A stretch of 64,000 nucleotides of DNA from Amanita rubescens. Its lineage: Eukaryota; Basidiomycota; Agaricomycetes; Agaricales; Amanitaceae. Below the pieces are notes generated by a model. The model saw only the letters and a list, made by a program, of their open reading frames with translations, was not told the origin of the DNA and ran no database searches. A program made the translations under genes and the position numbers. The stretch spans positions 22,501 through 86,500 of the forward strand of contig WION01000099.1 in the NCBI GenBank assembly GCA_015039365.1, in the 5' to 3' direction. This document shows, piece after piece, positions 55,318 to 64,000 of the stretch. Position 1 is the first letter of the stretch. Each line of letters opens with the position of its first letter.

Positions 55318-55946
55318 CCCCCATTCCTCGAGGAATCCATGGATTCCACGGAATTCCATGGATTCCATGCGGAATTTTGCGGAATAACACCCTACTTTTA
55401 ACAAATAATGGTATACAACACCCCTACTATATTGATTATGTAATTTTATGATGTTTTCACACCTAAAACCTCATTTAAAGGGAATATACATGTGTATAGG
55501 CATTTATAAGCTCTTTTCTTGCTTGTTTTGATCCTGATGACTATTAATGACATTTCCTAATGTTTGTACATGTAGTACATATCTAAAAACAGGCTTGTAA
55601 TGAATGTATATGTATCTGAGAACTATTTTCTCACTTGTTTCAACTGCAATGGTTATTTGTCATTGTTTGTACATGGATTACATATTACATGACTGTTACA
55701 GGGAACTATAATCACCAATGCTGTTTTTCACTGCTTGTACACATGCTACACATCAAAAATAGACTAGCAGTGAATGTACATGCATCTGAAAGTTATTTTC
55801 TTGCTTGTTTCAACTGTGATGGTTATTTGTCATTGTTTGGACATGTATTGCATATTACAAACTGTTACAAGGAACTAAAAATTACAGATATAAGATAAAT
55901 GTATTTCTAACTGAAGGCAGTTACCAAGTACATATACTACAGCTGG
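55318..55946. repeat. Insert end and 175-bp tandem repeat
   Basis: 55318-55390 is rich in overlapping palindromic phrases (ATTCCTCGAGGAAT, GGATTCCACGGAATTCC). From about 55555 to 55880, two units of roughly 175 bp repeat TCATTGTTTG-ACATG, GTGAATGTACATG-ATCTGA and CTTGTTTCAACTG-GATGGTTATTTG. AT-rich; no gene. Confidence 0.6.
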
Positions 55947-58900
55947 CTACTCACTATCAGAGCTATCAGAACTATCAGAACTATCAGAGCTATCAGAGCC
56001 CTCCTTTGAATGTTTGTGCCTTTTCAGTACTTGCACTGTATGATAAGATAGCATTGTGTGCAACAACCAATTGAAATTTCCTGGTTTCATCCTTTTCAGA
56101 ATTGATTCAAAGCCACCCAACCAAGCATTCAATTGTTCACAGGCTTGAGTGTTAAATGCACGTCTTTGATAAGTCTCTCCATCAGCATTTCTCCCTGTGA
56201 TGACCAAGTTTGGTGCTGAACCATTCAATGGTGCAGGATTGCAAAAGTCTCGGCAAAGAATGTCTGTGGCCCGATGATTTGTGTAGTGATAGGAATCCAC
56301 AATGAATCTTGTCTTCTCCCATCTGTTCCAACTACCATTGGCAATACTACTCCTCAGGACAAGGCATGCTTTATCAATGCAGATATAATTAGGCTTTGAT
56401 TCATTGGTTGGGTAAACATGCTCTAAAAATTGGAGAATATTTGTTGGAGACTCTGATTTTGCAAACTTTGCCCATGCTACTACAACACCCAGCAGTTAAC
56501 ACTGAGCCACCTATCCTAGTAGAATCCGAGCTGATTACGAGGAATACGAGTAGAGTCCGAGCCCATTCCGAGTAGGGTCCAAGGAGTACTAGTAATCCGA
56601 GTAGAATCCGAGCTGAGTCCGAGCCCAGTCTGAGTTGAGGTGAATCCGAGTGCAAACTCGGAGTGCACTCGGACTCTGAGCTCAGTCCGAGTGGAGTCCG
56701 AGTGGAGTCCGAGCTGAGTTCAAGTCAGACTCTGAACCCAATCTGAGCTTATTCTCAGTTGTTTATCATTGCAATAAAATTCCAAATAAATCCTGAAAAA
56801 ATGCAGAAAAATCATGTGATCCAGGCCATATAGGAATTATGAGACCAAACACACCCAAACTTGAGATATTTGCAAAATACTTCTTCAGATGTTCAGAGTG
56901 TAATCTTAGAAAATGAACAAAATTCATGATGTGATCAAGGACATGCAGAGTTGCTGGTGGTTAGTAAATGATGACCAGAGGTGTACACCTGTCATTCCCT
57001 ACTGGTGGTTATGAATGGCTGTCAGTAGTAGAAGTCAGTTGCAGTGACTTGCAATGGTCAGTACCAGTTGAGGTCTTACTCAGATGATCTGGTTGTGTAC
57101 AGTGTCACAGTCAACTTCTACAATCCCACTGCCTGTTGACAACAGCAACCAATCACCTAGTATGACATTGCAGACAGTTTTAGAGCTCATGAATAAATGA
57201 TAACCTAGGGTTGGAGATTGTGAGGTGTTTGTATTGAAGTCAAGGAGAGAAGGGGGGTGGATATGAGTTCTTGGTAATTTAATGATGGTACATGATTATG
57301 AGTACTGGTTTTTAACACCATCAGGGAATGTCTGGGGTATACCCCTGTCGTTCCTTACTAGCCCTATCAGTTACACCATATTGATACTCAGTGTGTTATG
57401 ATCATGTTTGGAACCTTTGCCTGCCCAGAAAGCTTCCACACCAGAAGCATCTAGAAAGCCCCACCTGGCACAGCTACTACTAGTAGTCCAGTAGTAACCA
57501 CAGTCTGTTGGCATGGACTGGGACTGAATATCTTTCCTACCTGTGACTTGGAAAGCACTCAGTAGACATGAATAACCCACCACACTTTATCACCTGGCCA
57601 GAACATTGTTCCATGGAATCTTTGGATGGGGTGCAACCTGGTCCAGGTGGCTGGTTTTTGGACAGCTCTCTGTGAGCCTGTGATGGACTCAGGTTGTCTC
57701 TGTCTCTATCATTTTAGAATTTTATACCAGTAACCAGATTTCTGCCAGATTCCATTGCTGCAAATACTCCATTTAATAGTGTTCCAGTTCCACATCAGAT
57801 GAGCAGGATTTAGTGATTCAGATTTTATTGTATATTAACCTGGAACAAGTTGAGCATGACTCTGTGGTTGAATCTTTGAGATTGTCAAGCCAAATTATAA
57901 TCTGAGAGGAGTTGAAAAAGCCAGTTTCTGGTGTTTATTACCACCAATCTCCTTTATTTTATGAGGGTACATGTCTGCACTTGTTTGAAGGATGCTATAT
58001 TGGATAAAGACTCAACTATCATGGGAATATCAAATGGCACCCTCAGATAATTTCACAAGAAGTTGGAAATCACTATTGCTGGTGAATCTGTTTCATGGAT
58101 GTGGTAATTCATGCAGTGCCACAAGGGAAGGAGAGCAGGTACATACATACATTTAAAGATTGAAGCAGTATCAAATTTTCATGTTGATCTGCATAGCTAC
58201 TCAGAACAATGGCCTTGTTTGGCTTCACAATTCTTCTATGACCAGTGGAATCTGGACCACATGATTTTTCTACATTTTTGAAATTTTCTCACTTGCATTG
58301 CAAAAGTGTTTTGCAAATATCTCAAGCTTGGTTTTGTTTGGCTTCACCATTCTTATATGACCTGGATCACATGATTTTTCCGCATTTTTCAAGATTTTTT
58401 GCAGACTTTGCCATTTTTTTACACAAAGCGTCTGAAAAAGTATTTTGCAAATATCTCAAGTTTGGCTTTGTTTGGTTTCATCATTTTTATATGACCTGAA
58501 TCATGTGAATTTTCCGCATTTTTTACATATTTTTTGGGATTTTATTGGACATGTAAAGAATTCCAAATAGTACCAAATAGTGCCAAACATAATGGTCATA
58601 TGTATATAGGGCCATGCCAATGTTGCCATTGCCCCCCCTGCTGCTCGGAATTGTGCACGAGAATTGAGCTTGGACTATTCGGACTTGACTCGTATTCCGA
58701 GTTGAGTCCGAGCTGGGCTAGCAGTAGGACTCTATATGGAACACTCGGACTGAGCTCGGATTCCGAGCTCCGTCCGAGCAGAGACAATCCTACTATATTC
58801 CGAGCTCAACTCGGATTCTACTCGGACTGAGCTCGGAGTGAGCTCGGAATACGAGTTCATGTTTTGGTGAGTCGTCTGCCATTTCTTTTGCTACTAGTAA

Positions 58901-60594
58901 TCAGCTCGGAATCCGAGCTGATTACTCGTAATCCTCGTAATCCGAGATTCTTAGGTGGCTCAGTGCTAAGTGCTCACAACACCACATGGGGCACAAATAG
59001 TTTCCACACAATAAATTTTATCTGGTACAAATGCATCTTTGGCTCTGTTTGTGCCAGCTTCAACATCATGTGGCTGTTGCACTTGTTGATTTACATGCAT
59101 CCAAGGCCAATTATCATCCTGCCTTCTAAGTGCCCTCTTATATCCATTCAAAGCCCTCTGTCTATGGTTTTGCAAAAATCTGGTCCATTTATCTTGATGA
59201 ACCTGACAGGCTAGTGTGCCCTGAACAATAACATTTGGGCAATTAGCAGCATGACACATTCCTCCATACTGATCTTCATGTAGGGCACAGTACACACCTC
59301 CTCTTGCATTCACAAGCTCTGAGGTGCACTCTGGATATGCACATATGGTGTGTCCCATGACAATTCCATCCACTACAACCATCTTGACTGGTGCCATACT
59401 TTCTTCAAATTCATCTTCTGCAATGATATTATTTGCAGGATCCATTCCAACAGTACCTGATCCATCATCTGCTACTGGTTGGTTTGACCTCCTTCTGAAC
59501 TTTTGTGTGCATTCCTCACAGGCATGTCCATCAGCAGCTCTGATCAAGCCACCCTCTCCTAGTGTCTGGTATGCACCTTTTGTCACTTCATCAATAGCAA
59601 GGTTGTCCCTCAAAATCAGGTTGATACCAGCCATGGATGCCATAAACCTTATTGATTCCTGAACAAAGGCCTGCCATATTTGCCTGTGGCCCACTTTTCC
59701 AGACTTAGATACTTCATCACCAAAGACACCATTCCAAAATGCAGTATATGCTGCAGTGGATGCATGGAAGTGATATACACCATTCATTACTGCAGAAGTG
59801 AACTTGCGATCAACCCATAAATTCTGACCAATTTTCAGGTACTTTGCTGAATTCAGGTACACCTTGTCATATTCACTTGATTGATCAGAAGGTGTGCGTT
59901 CATGATCAGCATAGTATGTTGTTTTACAGCCATCACAATACCCTGCCAACACTTGCACATTTTCATAGACAGAAAAGCCTTTAATCAAAGTCACCAATGG
60001 TATATCCCTTATCTTGGTAGACATGGGAAGGGATCGTGGTTTGCATTTTATGGTCTCACAGACAACAGCATTGGGACATATGATCTGAATGGGTTGCACA
60101 TCCTTATGTGATACTGGTTTGAGTTTGCCAGTAAACCTTCCAGCTGTATTGTATGGAAAAAGCTTCAGCAACTTTGCCAACTGATCAAGCTTTGAAGCAA
60201 CTGAAATTGTAATTTGTTCATCTTTCTGGTTGACTGGGAGATCTTTCTCCTTCAAGAAATAGTTGTTATTATATTCAAGTCTTTTCCTAAGTGGCCGAGC
60301 AAGGGCTCTTATCCATGAGGTGGCAAGTGTAGATTTTTCTCCATCAAACTGCTTTTTTTGCTGGCGGCCATGTAAACTCAGCAGCTGCACATTTTCTGTT
60401 ATGCTGAACAAGATGACAAGCACACTTGTCAATGAAATTGATGACTTGAAGTTTTGCTCAATGAAAGTGCTAAACACTTTGAAAGATATGTCTGGGAATG
60501 GTTGCTCATTCACTGGTGCTGCTGAGACCAAGGGAATGAATACTAATAACAGAAAGAGCAGTCTCAGTATTTGGTGACTTTGGACCATAGACAT
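55947..60594 (-). pseudogene. CxC5/CxC6 KDZ-transposon-associated protein, split by an insert
   Basis: Coding runs 60594-58976, is broken by a transposon, and resumes 56481-55947; the joined frame is exactly 718 codons. The N-terminus after MSMVQSHQ is hydrophobic (ILRLLFLLLVFIPLVSA), like a signal or anchor. Then come VCETIKCKPRSL and AGYCDGCKTTYY (CxC5-type cysteines), FHASTAAYTAFWNGVFG, GHACEECTQKFRRRSNQ, VVVDGIVMGHTICAYPEC, GGVYCALHEDQYGGMC, CPNVIVQGTLACQVHQDKW (CxC6-type), CAPCGVV, and past the insert VAWAKFAKSESP, CIDKACLV, NRWEKTRFIVDSYHYTNHR, CNPAPLNGSAPNLV and AFNTQACEQLNAWLGGF. It ends in Ser-Asp repeats. The CxC5/CxC6 clusters are known from proteins accompanying KDZ transposases in basidiomycetes. 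Apart from the insert no damage is seen. The start could be 60615. Confidence 0.85.
56490..58975. mobile_element. hAT-like non-autonomous DNA transposon, 2.5 kb
   Basis: Flanked by the 8-bp duplication ACAACACC (56482-56489 and 58976-58983) inside the CxC5/CxC6 gene. Terminal inverted repeats of about 24 bp share TTA[AG]CACTGAGCCACCTA, with three or four mismatches in the outermost bases. Both subterminal regions are full of CTCGGA-TCCGAGCT motifs (56520-56760 and 58670-58960). No transposase. The interior has two copies of an AT-rich unit (58250-58500), and its complement near 56790-56890, shared with the palindrome at 28-31 kb. It is a different family from the insert at 50753 by its ends. 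Confidence 0.85.
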
Positions 60595-60673
60595 CAACCT
60601 GAAGATTGCAAACATAAAACAAGAGCTATCACAATAAACTACAGATTTCAATGATTTACAGTTTAGGCTAGGC

Positions 60674-60736
60674 TTACATCTTTCCCTTGCTCCTTGTGAA
60701 ATGCTTCTTGGAGCTTCCTTCCTCATTTGCCTTCTT

Positions 60737-60767
<31 letters not shown>

Positions 60768-63012
60768 TCTCCATCAGAGTCATCAGAGTCATCAGAGTCA
60801 GAATCATCAGAACCATCCTTTCCACCTTTCTTTTTCCCCTTGGGCTTGTATACTTCATGTGCCTTTCCCTTTCCCTTCCTTGCAACTCTGTCATCCTCCT
60901 CATCCATCCACCTCCTGAAATCTTGGAAATTGAATGATGTTTTCTCTCTCCCCCAGATGTCAAGAGTAGTCATTGCACCTTCATCATCATTCAACCACTT
61001 TTTCATCTCTGGATATTTTGACACTAGAGGGAAAAGTTTAGTGAAGTCTTTATGCCACATTGTTTTCCCAATGAACAAATGTATTATTTCAGTCTCTGTA
61101 GGCCTCCTTATAGCCCATTCATCTGCATTTGCCATATCCTCAGCAGTTGAGAAGGCTTGGATGCATGCCTTGTATTTCTGATAATACAGTTTTACTTCTC
61201 CATCCCTGGCATCCCTGACCAAGTGCTTAGGAATGCAAAAAATGAGAATAAGTTCATCTTTGTAATCATTGGTATCTGATTGAATGTGAGCCTGAATGGG
61301 TTGGGCCAGAGCACCAGTTGATTTCCCCAATTTTTGAGGAGCCTTTGGAGTAGGTATAGATGTAGAGCCTCCAGATATTCCCTCCAAGTCATCCTCCTAA
61401 TCAATATCAGAAATTGTCAGAAAAACAACACAAAATTTACCAAGGCAACAAACAAACAATACTCCCCAGCTTCATTGGCCCAGGTAACAGGATCATCTAT
61501 CTCCAGTGCCATGTCAAAGCGGCCTTTGACAGACCAGTTACCTTCTTCATAAACAAAGACCCTCTTATTCTTGTCTACCAAGGAAGTATAAATTATCCCA
61601 TTTAAAATAAGTAGCTGAACATGCTTACTTTTGATAGGGGAAAAACGCTTTGCTAGCTCATTCAGCACAGGAGCCAGTTTGGCACCAACTTTTACATTTA
61701 CTGTCATCTGAGGCTTCTGGGAAGAAGGGTCCTGTCCAGCTTTGAAAACCTTCAACTTGCCAGTCTTTGGGCTGTGAACCTCAATAACTTCCTTAGCATC
61801 CCCAATGTTGAAAACATTTCCTTGTGCTTTTCCACGAAAAATCCCTCCTGTGGTGCGGGAAGCACCTTGAAGACCTGAAGACTCCATGGGAACATCTTTT
61901 ACACAGTGTTTGAGAGCTGATTTGCACAAAATATACTTCACTTACCTTCATCCTGATCAAAGAAATTTGCAGTTGCATCTTCCTATTATGCCAGGTAAAT
62001 CTCTTGATATAAACTTATAAGTAGTATTGCTTACCTCTCTCAAGATTTCACTCTTTGCCCCAACAAGAGGCCCAGCTGAAGTCTTTGTCTAGATCATGTT
62101 AGGGTAATAATTGAAATTGAAGTATAAGAATAATACCTTTTCAGATTTACCAGATTCATCAAGCATGTTCCCATCCTCAACATTTTTCTCTTCATCACAT
62201 TTATCCTCCTTTTCACCAAGGGCAGCTGAAAGGTCAGCCTAGAGCATGTTAATAATTTCCAGCCCAATATACATAAAACACACCTGGGGTGATAAGTCAT
62301 CTCCCTTGTTGTTCTTGCCCCTTTCCTTTCCCTTGCTCTCTTTCCCCTCATCTGAGTCATCACCACCCTTATCTGAACCATCCCCATCCCCACTCTCACT
62401 CTCCTCATCCCCACTCTCTTCATCCTCACTATGATCAGAACTGCCACTCTCATACTCACTCCCACTGTTCACTGCATCCTCCCAATCACTTTGAGCATCA
62501 GAGCGTCGAAGACGTGATGTTGATTGACTAGGTTTTGATGAGATAAGACAAATATTTGCAGGTCGGATGTGTTCTGGTGGTGCAACTGTTGTCTTACTCT
62601 GTCTTAATACCAATTCAGCTCTGTGGATGTGTGGACATCACAGGAGAACAAGAAAGACCACAAGTCAATATGTAAACAAAAGGGAAGTGGTGTAGCAACT
62701 CACCCTGTAGCCACCCGAGTTTCTTGGGTAGCCTCAGCTGTAGCATCCTCACGAGAACGTGCTGCTGATGTTTTCCTAGAAGGAATATCAGTTGAAAGTG
62801 AATGGGTACAAAAACAAGGCCACGCACCTTGCCCCTCCACGCCTCTTTGAACCCTTATCCTCAGGCTCATCTCCCTCTGTTGCTTTTCGCTGTTTCTTTG
62901 CTGCTCTCTTCTTGGTGGATCGTTCTGATGCCTCTGATGCCCCACGTTTTCGGCCAGTTCTTGACTTGGGGGGTGAGCCATTGGAGTTAGATTGTGCTCG
63001 GGTGCGGGCCAT
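60674..63012 (-). CDS. Companion gene of the CxC5/CxC6 protein, 654 aa
   Basis: Eight exons join in frame: 62828-63012, 62704-62775, 62284-62620, 62137-62238, 62035-62088, 61946-61982, 61441-61895, 60674-61396 (654 aa; introns 44-83 nt, GT-AG). The N-terminus is basic and nuclear-like (MARTRAQSNSNGSPPKS, STKKRAAKKQRK), then a long acidic Ser/Asp/Glu region. A possibly folded middle follows (VFNIGDAKEVIEV, LAPVLNELAKRFSPIKSK, LLILNGIIYTSLVDKNKRV) and a second block (SDTNDYKDELILIFCIPKHL, KTMWHKDFTKLFP, SFNFQDFRRWMDEED). It ends with Asp/Ser repeats, a run of lysines and SSKKHFTRSKGKM. Function unknown. It ends 80 bp upstream of the CxC5/CxC6 start on the same strand, so the two form one transposon unit. 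No damage seen. Confidence 0.75.
60733..60768. repeat. CTT microsatellite encoding polylysine
   Basis: About twelve CTT triplets on the plus strand, read as consecutive Lys codons near the end of the companion gene. Length change would alter only the lysine number. Confidence 0.85.
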
Positions 63013-64000
63013 GACAGTATCTGATCTCGCGTGTGACTATGTGACATGTTACATTCAACCCAGGGTCAAGGGTTTGGCAGACGAGGACAGGGAGGTACTA
63101 TTACATTAAAACTGACTAGTACATTACACGACTAAGTACCGAATAGCCTACAGGTGGGAACTACGTGTGCAGAGAAGCATCAGTAAACCAAAAAAGTGGG
63201 GGCGGGAATTGTTTGCTTACCCGGTGCATTGTCTCGCCGGAGTGTGACATGTCGAGGGAACAGGGGAGATAGTTGGAGGGGTGTGGCATGTTGGCAGTGG
63301 GCAGCGAGAGGTGTAGCATCGTTAGCGCGAATGAGAAGGGCGGGTGGATGGTCTTACCACGTAGTTGTCTCCTGGGGGTGCGACCGCGTCTATTTGGGTG
63401 CGTGTGGGCGCTGGTGTTGTTAAAGGGTGTCCCGAAGGGGTCCAGCACGTTTTGCAGGTCAGCGAAGGGGTCCAGCGCGTTTGTGGAGGCAGTCGAGGGG
63501 TCCGGCGCGTTTGTAGAGGCAGTCGAGGGGTCCGGCACGTTTGTGGTGGTGGTTGAGGGATGCAGCGTGTTTCTGAGGTGCGGTGGAGTTGCGTGGCGCA
63601 ATGGGCAAGGCAGAGAGGGAGTGGGGGTCGTTAGTGGGGAAGATACAGGTGGTGATGGCTCGTGCTCACCGGGTATCGGGCTCCTGTTTGCAGAGAGCCA
63701 TGGAGGGGCGCAGCAGTAGGCCGGAGGGGCATGGCATGTCTTCGGGGTAAGCTGGAGAGGCGTGGTACAGCGGGAATTGAAGGAGTGGGGGAAGCCGGGC
63801 CGTTAGTGCACAGAATACGGGTGTGGGGCGGGTATCTTACCATGTACTTGTCTCGGAGGCATGTGGCACGTTCGAGGGATGCGGTGGAAGGGTGTAGCGT
63901 GTTCTCGGGGCACGGTGGAGTGATATGGCACAGAGCGCAGGGTATAGGGTTGTGAGTACGGGAAAATACGGGTGGTGGATCGACTTACTATTGTAGCCGT
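63013..64000. repeat. G-rich repeats at the right edge
   Basis: 63437-63570 has four to five copies of a 30-bp unit (GGTCCGGCGCGTTTGTAGAG followed by GCAGTCGAGG). A wider pattern recurs near 63215, 63350, 63830 and 63980: CTTAC followed by GT-[CG]-TTGTCTC and a CATGT-G-CACGT/TCGAGGGA phrase, suggesting diverged units of roughly 150 bp. Open frames here are repeat artefacts. It would also contain the promoter of the companion gene starting at 63012. Confidence 0.6.

Noticed and set aside
58966..60963. Extended N-terminus of the CxC5/CxC6 protein from 60963
   Set aside because: The first 110 residues are an out-of-frame reading of the companion gene's charged tail; the hydrophobic leader after 60594 is the better start.
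60687..61181. Plus-strand frame rich in phenylalanine and serine
   Set aside because: It is the antisense reading of the polylysine and Ser/Asp tail of the companion gene.

Overview
The window looks like nuclear DNA of a mushroom-forming basidiomycete (Agaricomycetes). Multi-exon genes carry 41-65 nt introns with GT..CTGAC/CTAAT..AG signals, and several families are agaricomycete-typical by my recollection (no database search was possible): CxC5/CxC6 proteins linked to KDZ transposons, a Plavaka-type transposase, a DUF6698 protein, an OTT_1508-like deaminase and a Helitron-type Rep/helicase. No rRNA, tRNA or CRISPR array was recognised.

Layout. 1-1566 is the left part of a Ty1/copia gag-pol cut in the integrase, and 54793-55317 carries the next part of a copia integrase. 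3552-4136 is a small broken gene whose apparently intact paralogue lies at 48110-48534. 7062-9556 holds a DUF6698 gene (minus) and a small agaricomycete gene (plus). 9.6-15 kb is gene-poor and full of decayed repeats. 15020-17708 is a clean three-exon deaminase-domain gene. 18349-19938 is a gene cut off by an LTR retroelement.

The centre of the window is two abutting large mobile elements. The first (19939-27917) has two LTRs identical over 243 bp and one 1619-codon repetitive ORF without protease, reverse transcriptase or integrase. It is unusually packed with short perfect stem-loops. The second (27918-41548, 13.6 kb) is bounded by 111-bp near-identical inverted repeats. It encodes a roughly 2260-aa HUH Rep/PIF1 helicase (Helitron-type) and at least three further minus-strand genes, and a 2.9-kb palindrome sits inside its left end.

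43049-47405 is a Plavaka-like transposase gene with six or so introns and at least one frameshift. 48-50.3 kb holds the small paralogue and a putative secreted protein. 50.5-53.7 kb is a DnaJ pseudogene split by a 2.6-kb hAT-like element with an 8-bp target duplication. 55.9-63.0 kb is a two-gene KDZ-associated unit: a CxC5/CxC6 protein split by a 2.5-kb hAT-like element, again with an 8-bp duplication, and a 654-aa companion. The right edge is G-rich minisatellite.

Overall this is a nested transposon graveyard with a few apparently intact genes. The most unusual signals are the hairpin-dense LTR element, the inverted-repeat-bounded Helitron-like element, and the possibility that most of the window is a stacked insertion inside one copia copy.
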